In this document: piece after piece, positions 1-6,976 of the stretch
Numbering within the stretch: position 1 is the stretch's first letter
How the letters are laid out: each line of letters starts with the position of its first letter
Assembly (NCBI GenBank): GCA_002307065.1
Contig: DBTN01000006.1
Coordinates: 96,861-123,739, forward strand
Length of the DNA stretch: 26,879 bases
Direction of reading: 5' to 3'
From: Akkermansiaceae bacterium UBA1315
GTDB taxonomy: Bacteria > Verrucomicrobiota > Verrucomicrobiia > Verrucomicrobiales > Akkermansiaceae
The notes under the pieces: model-generated
Databases searched by the model: none
Seen by the model: the letters and a program-made list of their open reading frames with translations, nothing else
What the model was told of the DNA's origin: nothing
Translations under genes and position numbers: made by a program

Positions 1-492
1 GGACGACTCATACCAGCCTGGGGTGAAACCCCAGGACACCGTTTCAAAATCATCACGCGTCCTGAAAGGACGCCTCATGCGGCTCGCGACCGGTTTTTGA
101 AAAATCTGCGCTTCGTCGTTTGAACCATCCTTTCAGGACACGGTCACAACGCCGTCTTCGGCCGTAATAACCGGTTCGTCCCAACGGGACGACTCATACC
201 AGCCTGGGGTGAAACCCCAGGACACCTTTTCAAAATCATCACTCGTCCTGAAGGGACGCCTTATGCGGCTCGCGACCGGTTTTTGAAAAATCTGCGCTTC
301 GTCGTTTGAACCATCCTTTCAGGGCACGGTCACAACGCCGTCTTCGGCCGTAATAACCGGTTCGTCCCAACGGGACGACTCATACCAGCCTGGGGTGGAA
401 CCCCAGGACACCGTTTCAAAATCATCACGCGTCCTGAAGGGACGCCTCATGCGGCTCGCGACCGGTTTTTGAAAAATCTGCGCTTCGTCGTT
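1..492. repeat. 186-bp structured tandem repeat, 2.65 copies
   Basis: The same 186-bp unit begins at 1, 187 and 373; the third copy stops at 492, and the left end may continue outside the window. Copies differ at only a few positions. Each unit carries several short hairpins: TCGTCCC-AAC-GGGACGA across the unit junction (176-192), CCTGGGGT-GAA-ACCCCAGG (17-35), and GCGTCCT-GAA-AGGACGC just after it. Several copy differences keep the folds: the CCTGGGGT hairpin has loop GAA in copies 1 and 2 but GGA in copy 3, and an A-to-G change in copies 2 and 3 turns a T-A pair of the GCGTCCT stem into a G-T wobble (copy 2 also carries one base change at the foot of that stem). Each full unit has two ACCGGT motifs. 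No protein-coding gene is evident. The block ends 35 bp before purD, so it forms its upstream region. From memory, CCTGGGGT/ACCCCAGG-type palindromes are dispersed in Planctomycetes and Verrucomicrobia genomes; I could not check this. Confidence 0.95.
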
Positions 493-527
493 GAGTCCCG
501 CCGTTAATTCCGCGAAAACCTCTGCGG

Positions 528-1781
528 ATGAGAATTTTGGTAGTCGGAAAAGGCGGGCGGGAACACGCCCTGGTTCGTGCGCTCGCGGAATCCCCGGGTA
601 AACCGGAAGTGTTTTGCTTTCCTGGAAGTGATGCGATTTTCAGCATCGCCCAACCCGTGGAAGCCGACGGATTGGAAACGTTGGTCGAGTGGATGAAAAC
701 CCACGCCATCGACCTCTGCGTCGCCGGTGAAGAAAGCTACCTCGTCAAAGGCGAAGGCCTCGCCAATCTCTGCGAAAAAAATGGAATCCCCTGCTGGGGA
801 CCACCCAAGGAATCCGCACAACTCGAAGCCAGTAAGGAATTCGCGAAAAATTTCCTCCTCCGCAATCACATCCCGACCGCTCGCGCGACGGCGACGGAGA
901 CGCTGGAAGAAGCCGTCTCCGCGATCGCCGGTGAATACCCGACGGTTCTTAAATTCGATGGTCTTGCTGCCGGAAAAGGCGTCGCGGTGTGCCCGGATGA
1001 AGCGTCCGCCCTCGATTTCCTTGACGAAGTTTTCACGCAAAAGCGCTTCGGCGAAGGACGCGTCCTGGTCGAGCAATGTCTGACTGGCCCAGAAGTCTCG
1101 GTTTTCGCCGCGATCATCGACGACCAATATCTGATTTTCACCCCCGCCCGCGACTACAAGCGCGCGAACGACGGCGACCTCGGCCCGAATACCGGCGGCA
1201 TGGGCGCGGTCGCCAGCCGACGACTCGTTTCGCAGGAAATTCTCGATCAAATCGAAAAAGAAATCGTTCAACCGACGGTGGCCGGTTTGAGAAAAGAAGG
1301 CCTGCCTTATCGCGGGTTTCTTTACTTCGGCCTGATGCTGACGCCAACCGGTCCACAAATCATCGAATACAACTGCCGTTTCGGCGATCCGGAATGCCAA
1401 GCGGTCATGCCGCTCGTTCGCGGCGATCTCGCTGAATTTTGCCTCGCTGGCGCAAAAGGCGAACTGCGATCCGACCTTATTTCCTTCGACGACGGCTGGA
1501 GCGTCTGCGTGATCCTCGCCTCCGCCGGTTACCCGGAAACCTCCCGCAACGGCGACGAAATCACCGGTTTGGAATCCCCGTCCGACGCCCGCGTTTATCA
1601 CTCCGGGACCCGCCGAACCGACCGCGGAACCTGGGAAACAAACGGCGGCCGCGTCCTCGCCATCGTCGCCGGAGCCGCCGATCGTGCCGAAGCCGTTTCA
1701 AAAGCCCACGCCGCTGCGGACCTCGTAAACTTCGACGGCCTGCAGCGCCGCCGCGATATCGGCATCCTTCATTTCGACTGA
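528..1781 (+). CDS. purD: Phosphoribosylamine--glycine ligase (GAR synthetase)
   Basis: This cytoplasmic ATP-grasp enzyme joins glycine to 5-phosphoribosylamine, the second step of de novo purine synthesis. The 417-aa product has the normal family length. It opens with the N-domain signature MRILVVGKGGREHALVRAL, continues with GPPKESAQLEASKEFAK before the ATP-grasp fold, the ATP-binding loop DGLAAGKGVAVC, and the late metal-binding stretch EYNCRFGDPECQ. The ATG at 528 is chosen because the conserved N-terminus starts there; no clear Shine-Dalgarno site precedes it. It is the first gene of a same-strand cluster, with pyrR 9 bp downstream, so purine and pyrimidine genes are probably co-transcribed. 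Structured repeats lie immediately upstream. The long reading frame on the opposite strand is a composition artefact. Confidence 0.97.
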   Translation: MRILVVGKGGREHALVRALAESPGKPEVFCFPGSDAIFSIAQPVEADGLETLVEWMKTHAIDLCVAGEESYLVKGEGLANLCEKNGIPCWGPPKESAQLEASKEFAKNFLLRNHIPTARATATETLEEAVSAIAGEYPTVLKFDGLAAGKGVAVCPDEASALDFLDEVFTQKRFGEGRVLVEQCLTGPEVSVFAAIIDDQYLIFTPARDYKRANDGDLGPNTGGMGAVASRRLVSQEILDQIEKEIVQPTVAGLRKEGLPYRGFLYFGLMLTPTGPQIIEYNCRFGDPECQAVMPLVRGDLAEFCLAGAKGELRSDLISFDDGWSVCVILASAGYPETSRNGDEITGLESPSDARVYHSGTRRTDRGTWETNGGRVLAIVAGAADRAEAVSKAHAAADLVNFDGLQRRRDIGILHFD

Positions 1782-1790
1782 AAATATCCC

Positions 1791-2321
1791 ATGGAACGCA
1801 CGCTCACCGCAGAAGAAATCACCGCCGGCGTCGAACGTCTGGCTCAGGCGATCCGCGAAAAAACCGATGGCAAACCGATCGCTCTGGTCGGCATTCGCAG
1901 TCGCGGCGATGAGGTGGCCGAACGCATTTTAACGCTGCTTTCCGAAGAGGACCGCGAGCTTTCCTTCGGCGTTCTCGACATCTCGCTCTATCGCGACGAT
2001 TTCGAGCACCTCCACGAAAACCCGCTGCTTCAAGAATCGGACATCACCTTCACCGTTGACGGGGCGCACATCATTTTGGTGGACGACGTGCTTTTCACCG
2101 GTCGCACCATCCGCGCCGCATTGGATGCGCTGTCCGATTACGGCCGCGCGGCAAAAATCGAACTCGCCGTGCTCATCGACCGCGGCCACCGCGAAACGCC
2201 GATCCAGCCGGACTACGTCGGCATCTCTCTCGAAACACAAAGACTCGATCACGTGCTGGTTTCGCTGGAAGGAACCGACGGATTGGATCAAGTTCGCATC
2301 GTCGAGCCAACCAGCCCATGA
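1791..2321 (+). CDS. pyrR: PyrR: uracil phosphoribosyltransferase / pyr regulator
   Basis: PyrR proteins convert uracil and PRPP to UMP and, in Firmicutes, bind pyr mRNA to control attenuation. The 176-aa product has the family length and the PRPP-binding loop VDDVLFTGRTIRAA (about residues 97-110), preceded by SLYRDD (65-70), both typical of PyrR. It lies 9 bp after purD, and its stop overlaps the start of the next gene (ATGA at 2318-2321), implying translational coupling. I see no recognisable PyrR-binding attenuator ahead of the genes, so RNA regulation here is unproven; salvage activity is the safer call. Confidence 0.93.
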   Translation: MERTLTAEEITAGVERLAQAIREKTDGKPIALVGIRSRGDEVAERILTLLSEEDRELSFGVLDISLYRDDFEHLHENPLLQESDITFTVDGAHIILVDDVLFTGRTIRAALDALSDYGRAAKIELAVLIDRGHRETPIQPDYVGISLETQRLDHVLVSLEGTDGLDQVRIVEPTSP

Positions 2322-2980
2322 ATCCCCTTCCGCAGCGAAAAAAAACCGCCGAAGAAATCGCCAAACTCCGCGACGCTCTCGGCGCGACGGCACCTCAACC
2401 GCCGCTCGCTGCTCCTTCATCCCCGCCTCCGGGAACGACTCCCCCACCGCCGCCCGCTCGCCCCACAACGGTCGTCCCTCAAAACCGGCAGACGCGACAG
2501 CCGGACCGAACGGCCGAACCGGCTCCCCGCGAACGCAAAGCCATCCAGCCACGCATCGTCCGATCCTTGAAAAAGTCCGAGCAAGGACCGGTTTGGGTCG
2601 CGCCACCGTCCGCCGCATCCGCTCCTGCCGATTCAAAGATTCCACTCCACCGCCACTCGGACCAAGATATCCAAGAAATCCGCCGCCGCGAATTTCTTGA
2701 GCAAGTCGTCCCTCCGGTCCCAGCCCATGCCGTCCGCGCCCACTGGAGTCTGTTGCTCATCGGCTACGCCTTCGCCGTCGGAGGCCCGATCTGCTCGTTT
2801 TTCGGCATGACCGTCCATCTTCCCGGTGCCCTTGCGATCACGGCCCTGCTGATTTCGATTTTCATCTTCGTCACCAAACCTTACTCACGGCCCCACGCCG
2901 GATTCATCGGAGCGCTCGCCATTTTTGTGATCATCTTCGGCGCTCTCTACTACTTTCCCCAACTACGGAATGCCGCATAA
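2318..2980 (+). CDS. Proline-rich membrane protein inside the pyr operon
   Basis: I do not recognise a family. The 220-aa product has a long polar, proline-rich N-terminal half (residues 1-140, with a PPPPP run near 43-47) and three likely membrane spans at about 143-163, 169-186 and 193-213, with no signal peptide. The N-terminal half is therefore probably cytoplasmic. The start overlaps pyrR by 4 bp and the end overlaps pyrB by 11 bp, so it is tightly embedded between two pyrimidine genes and probably translated in a fixed ratio with them. That placement suggests, but does not prove, a role linked to pyrimidine metabolism or to anchoring of enzymes at the membrane. The low-complexity N-terminus may be poorly conserved. 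Confidence 0.82.
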   Translation: MNPLPQRKKTAEEIAKLRDALGATAPQPPLAAPSSPPPGTTPPPPPARPTTVVPQNRQTRQPDRTAEPAPRERKAIQPRIVRSLKKSEQGPVWVAPPSAASAPADSKIPLHRHSDQDIQEIRRREFLEQVVPPVPAHAVRAHWSLLLIGYAFAVGGPICSFFGMTVHLPGALAITALLISIFIFVTKPYSRPHAGFIGALAIFVIIFGALYYFPQLRNAA

Positions 2981-3893
2981 AGATCTGCTCGACATCTCAT
3001 CGCTCCATCGGGAAGAAATCGACCTCCTCCTCGATCAAGCCGCCCCATTTAAGGAACTCTTCACCCGATCGGTGAAAAAAGTCCCGGCGCTCAAGGGGAA
3101 ATCCGTGCTGATGCTTTTCTACGAACCAAGCACCCGCACGCATTCTTCGTTCGAAGTGGCCGCCAAACGCCTCTCGGCGGACGTGACGAATTTCGATGTC
3201 CCCCATTCCTCCATCACCAAAGGAGAATCCGTCAAAGAAACGGTCGAAACCCTGCAAGCGATGCGCACGGACTACATCATCGTCCGCCACGGCCGCTCCG
3301 GATTGCCCGGAATGATCGCGAAACACACCCGCGCCTCGGTGATCAACGCGGGCGACGGCGCTCATGCCCACCCCACCCAGGCCCTGCTCGACGCCTTCAC
3401 GATTAAAGAAAAATTTCCCGATCCAACGGGCAAAAAAGTCCTGATCATCGGCGACATCCTCCACTCACGGGTCGCCCGCTCGACATCGACGATCCTGAAA
3501 AAACTCGGCCTTCAGGTCGCCTACCTCGGACCCGGTTCGCTCGTGCCAAAAGTCGGCCCGGAAAACATCCGCCGCTTCACCGATTACCAAGAAGCCATGG
3601 CGTGGTCGCCAGACGTCGTTTACCTCCTCCGCGTCCAACTCGAGCGCCAGGACGTCCAGTTTTTTCCCAGTGTTCGTGAATACCACCGGCTCTACGGCAT
3701 CACCGACGCTCGTCTTGAGGAAATCCGCAAACGCGGTCTCTACCTCATGCACCCCGGTCCCGTGAACCGCGGTGTCGAACTTTGCGACGCCGTGATGGAC
3801 TACGAACGCAGCCTGATCAACGATCAGGTCGAAAACGGAATCGCCGTCCGCATGGCCGTTCTCTACTGGCTCAAGCCAGGTTCCGAGGGCTGA
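2970..3893 (+). CDS. pyrB: Aspartate carbamoyltransferase catalytic subunit
   Basis: PyrB condenses carbamoyl phosphate and aspartate to carbamoyl aspartate, the committed step of UMP synthesis. The 307-aa product has all the landmarks: the carbamoyl-phosphate loop FYEPSTRTHSSFE (about residues 50-62), SITKGES with its lysine (81-87), HPTQ (134-137), and the C-terminal aspartate-binding stretch HPGPVNRGVE (261-270). The length matches a catalytic chain without a fused domain, and no pyrI regulatory gene is present. The start overlaps the preceding membrane-protein gene by 11 bp. In bacteria such as Aquifex, ATCase forms a complex with class I dihydroorotase; the pyrC downstream is of that class. 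Confidence 0.97.
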   Translation: MPHKDLLDISSLHREEIDLLLDQAAPFKELFTRSVKKVPALKGKSVLMLFYEPSTRTHSSFEVAAKRLSADVTNFDVPHSSITKGESVKETVETLQAMRTDYIIVRHGRSGLPGMIAKHTRASVINAGDGAHAHPTQALLDAFTIKEKFPDPTGKKVLIIGDILHSRVARSTSTILKKLGLQVAYLGPGSLVPKVGPENIRRFTDYQEAMAWSPDVVYLLRVQLERQDVQFFPSVREYHRLYGITDARLEEIRKRGLYLMHPGPVNRGVELCDAVMDYERSLINDQVENGIAVRMAVLYWLKPGSEG

Positions 3894-3901
3894 CATCCGC
3901 C

Positions 3902-3929
3902 TTGAAACTCCTCAGCAAATCGCTATTTT
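3902..3929 (+). promoter_or_regulatory. Predicted promoter of the toxin-antitoxin pair
   Basis: TTGAAA at 3902-3907 and TATTTT at 3924-3929 are separated by 16 bp and match sigma-70-type boxes well. Only six bases lie between the -10 box and the ATG at 3936, so transcription would start at or next to the A of the start codon and give a leaderless mRNA. No Shine-Dalgarno sequence is present, which fits. It lies right after the pyrB stop codon at 3893. Confidence 0.6.
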
Positions 3930-3935
3930 GTTCTC

Positions 3936-4175
3936 ATGACCACGGCAGCGGATCAAATTTTCAATGATGCAATGACTCTCGGAAATGATGAGCGCATTGC
4001 ATTGGCCGAAAAGCTGATTGGAAGCATCGTGTCAGATCAGGAAATTTTTGAAGCCCACTTGGCAGTGGGACAAAGGCGGTTGGACGAACTCCTCAGCGGA
4101 AAGGTGAAACCGATTTCACGTGAGGAGTTAAAAAAGCTGATCCAGCAATCGTTGCGTGAAAATTCTGCTTCATGA
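3936..4175 (+). CDS. Antitoxin, addiction-module component family
   Basis: This small 79-aa acidic/helical protein matches the putative addiction module component family (Pfam Unstab_antitox, PF09720 type). The helical segment LGNDERIALAEKLIGSI (about 15-31) is followed by a second amphipathic part ending in SREELKKLIQQSL. Such proteins bind and neutralise a RelE/ParE-type toxin and usually repress their own promoter. The next gene, the toxin, overlaps its stop by 4 bp (ATGA at 4172-4175), the usual coupled order. The region is visibly more AT-rich than the flanking pyr genes, which supports acquisition by transfer. Confidence 0.88.
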   Translation: MTTAADQIFNDAMTLGNDERIALAEKLIGSIVSDQEIFEAHLAVGQRRLDELLSGKVKPISREELKKLIQQSLRENSAS

Positions 4176-4474
4176 GTCTTGAGCTGCACCCTGAGGCGAT
4201 AGCTGAATATCTCAGCGCAATTGCTTGGTATAACGAAAAAACGAGTGGTCTCGGAAGCGAGTTTTCAGAAGAGATCGAAAAGGCATTCGACAGAATCGAA
4301 ATGCATCCTGAACGATACCGGTTTGCCAACCAAGTCCTCAGAGTCTCTCAAGTCGAACGATTTCCCTATTCGATTTTCCATCACTGGAATGGTGATTCTT
4401 CACAAATTCTAGTTGCTTCGGTTTTTCATCATCAACGCCACCCAAAGTTTTGGCAAAACCGAAGCATCATCTAA
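4172..4474 (+). CDS. RelE/ParE-family toxin
   Basis: The 100-aa basic product has the RelE/ParE layout: an N-terminal helix pair (LHPEAIAEYLSAIAWYNEK, then the GSEFSEEIEKAFDRIEMHPE segment) followed by strands containing RFPYSIFHHW and ending in VFHHQRHPKFW, a typical ParE/RelE C-terminus. ParE members poison gyrase while RelE members cleave mRNA at the ribosome; the sequence does not let me choose with confidence. It is translationally coupled to the antitoxin and stops 17 bp before the likely pyrC start, so the pair sits neatly between pyrB and pyrC. Confidence 0.88.
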   Translation: MSLELHPEAIAEYLSAIAWYNEKTSGLGSEFSEEIEKAFDRIEMHPERYRFANQVLRVSQVERFPYSIFHHWNGDSSQILVASVFHHQRHPKFWQNRSII

Positions 4475-4491
4475 TACCCGCCCATTTTCCC

Positions 4492-5778
4492 ATGCTACTC
4501 ATCCAAAACGCCCGCATCGCTTCTGAAAATTCCGCCGATCTGTTAGAGTCCGATGTTCTTCTCGAAGATGGCATCATCCAATCGATCGGAAAAAATCTAA
4601 CCGTTCCAGCCGGAGCAAAAGTCATCGATGCGAAAAACCGCATCCTGCTTCCGGGCATGTTTGACGCTCACGTCCATTTCCGCGAACCAGGCTTTGAAGC
4701 GAAAGAAACGATCCAAACCGGTACCGAAGCCGCGATCAACGGCGGCATCACCGGTGTCGTGATGATGCCAAACACCAGCCCGGCGATCGATTCGGCGACT
4801 GTTGTTTCCCAAGTTCTCGAAACGGCAAAACGCCAGTCCCGCATTCCGGTTTACACCTCCGGATGCGTCACCAAAGGCCGGCACGGAAAAGAGCTCGCCG
4901 GCATCGACGGCATGCGTGCGCTCGGTGTCACGATGCTCACCGACGATGGCGACACCATCGCGGATCCCGCCGTGCTTCTCCGGGCGATGCAATACGCTAC
5001 CGAGTTCGGCATGTTTTTCGCCAGCCATTGCGAAGTTCCGGAACTCGCCGGCCCTCGCGCGCTGAACGAAGGCGTCACCAGCTATCGCTTGGGCATCAAA
5101 GGCTCTCCCGCATGCGCTGAAGAAATCATCATCGATCGCGATATCCGCCTCGCCCACGCAGCCGGTGCTCACATCCACATCCAACACGTTTCTTCCGCAC
5201 TCGGCATGGAAACGATTCGCTGGTGGAAAAATCGCGGCGATGTAAAGGTCACTGCGGAAGTCTCACCTCATCACCTCCTCTTCACCGACGAAGACATCGG
5301 CGATTACGACACGAACTATAAAATGAATCCTCCGCTCCGGACCAAAGCGGACAACGAAGCTCTGCTTCAGGGCCTCATTGATGGCGTGTTCGACCTCATC
5401 GCCACCGACCACGCGCCGCACACGCCTTTCGAAAAATCCCAGGATTTCGTCAGCGCGCCCAATGGCATCACCGGCATGGATACCGCTCTGGTTTCGCTTT
5501 ACCACCATTTCGTCGCCACCGGCAAATTCGGCTGGGATCTGATCGTCAAACGTTACTCTGCGGAACCACGGCGCTTGATGGGATTACCGGTCGCCTTGAT
5601 CGAAGAAGGAAAACCGGTCGACCTCATCCTGTTCGACCCTGATGCGGAGACGACTTTCACGACCGACTTCATGAAATCGAAAAGCCGCAACACGCCTTTC
5701 ATCAATCAAACGCTGAAAGGCCGCGTCGATCTGGTCGTTCTCGGAGAAAACATTCTCCTCGAACGCCAGACATCCTGA
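4492..5778 (+). CDS. pyrC: Dihydroorotase, class I
   Basis: PyrC reversibly cyclises carbamoyl aspartate to dihydroorotate. The product is 428 aa from the ATG at 4492, typical of the class I dihydroorotase/allantoinase group. Metal and active-site landmarks are FDAHVHFREPG (His 60 and 62), LTDDGDTI (bridging-Asp type), ASHCEVPEL, HIQHVSS, EVSPHHLLFTDED and DLIATDHAPHTPFEK. An upstream in-frame ATG at 4450 would add 14 residues lying inside the toxin gene; the conserved N-terminus MLLIQNARIA makes 4492 the better start. It follows pyrB functionally but is separated from it by the toxin-antitoxin pair, so its transcription depends on read-through from pyrB or on the toxin-antitoxin promoter. 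Confidence 0.96.
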   Translation: MLLIQNARIASENSADLLESDVLLEDGIIQSIGKNLTVPAGAKVIDAKNRILLPGMFDAHVHFREPGFEAKETIQTGTEAAINGGITGVVMMPNTSPAIDSATVVSQVLETAKRQSRIPVYTSGCVTKGRHGKELAGIDGMRALGVTMLTDDGDTIADPAVLLRAMQYATEFGMFFASHCEVPELAGPRALNEGVTSYRLGIKGSPACAEEIIIDRDIRLAHAAGAHIHIQHVSSALGMETIRWWKNRGDVKVTAEVSPHHLLFTDEDIGDYDTNYKMNPPLRTKADNEALLQGLIDGVFDLIATDHAPHTPFEKSQDFVSAPNGITGMDTALVSLYHHFVATGKFGWDLIVKRYSAEPRRLMGLPVALIEEGKPVDLILFDPDAETTFTTDFMKSKSRNTPFINQTLKGRVDLVVLGENILLERQTS

Positions 5779-5784
5779 AGCCTG

Positions 5785-6585
5785 TCAGTTCGACCGGCGG
5801 CGGCGCAGTCCCAAACTCACCAGGGCCAGCCCCGAAAGAAGACTTACACCCGGTTCCGGCACCGGCACCGGAGTGACCGAGATATTGCTGAACGTCGCGA
5901 AATCTTCGCCAATTGACAACGCATCCACACCGATCGCCCGGGTCGCACTGATACGAATCCCAAGATTCTGTCCGCTAACCGCGCTCGCAGTCGTAAAGGT
6001 GTAATTCACCAATCCATCGACGCCGCCGCCTAACAGGCCGACGATGTCAATCAGCGAACCGGTTCCGATCGTGTGGATCACGGTATTTCCGTCAAGAATG
6101 CTTACCGACAAGGAATTTCCCACTCCGACAACGTCACTCAACAATCCGTTGTTTGTATCGATGTTAAAGCTGACGTCGTAAGCCTGATTCGGTTGGACGA
6201 AAGCCGGAGTGGTACCACCGACTCCGCTGAACGTGCCCTGTGCGCTCCAAGCAAATGCCAATGGCACACTCGCTCCCGTGAGATCACCCACCAGCCCGGT
6301 GGAATTCTGTTTGAACACCAAGGAATCGGAAGTCATCACAGTTTGCGCTTGGCTCGTAGCAACTGCCAAGCCAAGCGCGGCGACGCGCAGGCCTCCAGAA
6401 GCCGACGTCGACCAAAGTCCGCCGGAGCTTGTGCCGACGGTTCCCACTTTGGTGGAAGTTTCTAAAAACGTCAGCCCGGGAAACGTGGAAGCAGACGATT
6501 GCGGTGCGAAATTCAGGTTTTGTCCGGATGCGTAATTCCCGACAAAACCCAGGAAAGAAAACAACAGCGTAGGGGTGATTTTCAT
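5785..6585 (-). CDS. PEP-CTERM sorting-domain protein
   Basis: The 266-aa exported protein has an N-terminal signal peptide (hydrophobic stretch about 5-20, then ASGQ) and a C-terminal sorting tail PVPEPGVSLLSGLALVSLGL followed by RRRRSN. PEP-CTERM tails are recognised and cleaved by an exosortase in the inner membrane and direct proteins to the envelope or extracellular matrix. The middle part is rich in Gly, Ser, Thr and Val and looks like a beta-rich domain (ANPOCK-like folds are common in such proteins), but I cannot name it. It is convergent with pyrC (6-bp gap). A -10-like TATTCA lies 5 bp before the start codon. Confidence 0.9.
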   Translation of the reverse strand: MKITPTLLFSFLGFVGNYASGQNLNFAPQSSASTFPGLTFLETSTKVGTVGTSSGGLWSTSASGGLRVAALGLAVATSQAQTVMTSDSLVFKQNSTGLVGDLTGASVPLAFAWSAQGTFSGVGGTTPAFVQPNQAYDVSFNIDTNNGLLSDVVGVGNSLSVSILDGNTVIHTIGTGSLIDIVGLLGGGVDGLVNYTFTTASAVSGQNLGIRISATRAIGVDALSIGEDFATFSNISVTPVPVPEPGVSLLSGLALVSLGLRRRRSN

Positions 6586-6590
6586 AGCAC

Positions 6591-6618
6591 TGAATACCGT
6601 GCATCAACAACGAACAAA
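6591..6618 (-). promoter_or_regulatory. Possible promoter of the PEP-CTERM gene at 5785-6585
   Basis: Read on the minus strand, TATTCA (6596-6591) lies five bases before the ATG at 6585, with a TTTGTT box (6618-6613) 16 bp upstream of it. The spacing again predicts a leaderless transcript. The -35 match is only fair. Confidence 0.35.
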
Positions 6619-6701
6619 TTGTCGAAACCCCTCTAGGCCGTTTTACTTATCACCAGCAAAATTCTCTAACATTCTTATTTTTAGATTTATAAAGATCCGG
6701 C

Positions 6702-6827
6702 CATTTCGACTCACCTCTTCTTTTGGCACCCCGAATCCTAAAATCTGTTAGAAAATCCAAGGAATTCCATTCATCCCGTGAAACCGTCGCTTATCCCCTT
6801 ATAAGCCAAACGGCACGAGTCGAAATG
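6702..6827. promoter_or_regulatory. Long-range inverted repeat with internal hairpin, upstream of LysR pair
   Basis: The 391-bp space between the PEP-CTERM gene and the LysR start is AT-rich and non-coding. Within it, CATTTCGACTC (6702-6712) is repeated perfectly in inverse orientation as GAGTCGAAATG (6817-6827). Between them lies a hairpin with CCGT (6784-6787) plus GCTTAT (6789-6794) pairing with ATAAGC (6801-6806) plus ACGG (6810-6813). The paired 11-bp arms look like two copies of one protein-binding site that could loop the DNA. Function is inferred. Confidence 0.45.
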
Positions 6828-6853
6828 ATGACCGAAAGCCGTTAGAAAAGCAT

Positions 6854-6882
6854 TTGATCAAACGTTCGATAAATCGTAATTT
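6854..6882 (+). promoter_or_regulatory. Possible promoter of the LysR pair
   Basis: TTGATC (6854-6859) and TAATTT (6877-6882) are separated by 17 bp and lie about 95 bp before the GTG start at 6977. The TTGATC is part of the palindrome TTGATCAA. It is placed 27 bp after the second arm of the inverted repeat, a usual position for an operator. Confidence 0.35.
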
Positions 6883-6976
6883 GTCTCTTTAGTGTCGTCA
6901 CGATCCTGAATTCAAACCCCTGCTCATGAAGCCATTCCCCATTCCCACCGAGCCTTCGTCCACAGGAGGAAATCAT

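Noticed and set aside
1..492. Insertion sequence or transposon end at the left repeat block
   Set aside because: No transposase frame, no terminal inverted repeats and no target duplication are visible in the window.
504..1601. 365-codon open frame on the minus strand opposite purD
   Set aside because: It mirrors the GC-rich purD codons, has no family features and is Phe/Gly/Arg-rich in the manner of antisense shadows; purD itself is unmistakable.
1929..2645. 238-codon minus-strand frame across pyrR and the membrane-protein gene
   Set aside because: Antisense shadow with low-complexity Arg/Val-rich translation, no recognisable motif.
4450..4491. Upstream start for pyrC inside the toxin gene
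   Set aside because: The conserved dihydroorotase N-terminus begins at 4492; the added 14 residues are toxin DNA read in another frame.
6926..6976. ATG start for the first LysR protein
   Set aside because: No Shine-Dalgarno site, whereas AGGAGG stands seven bases before GTG 6977, where the family similarity begins.
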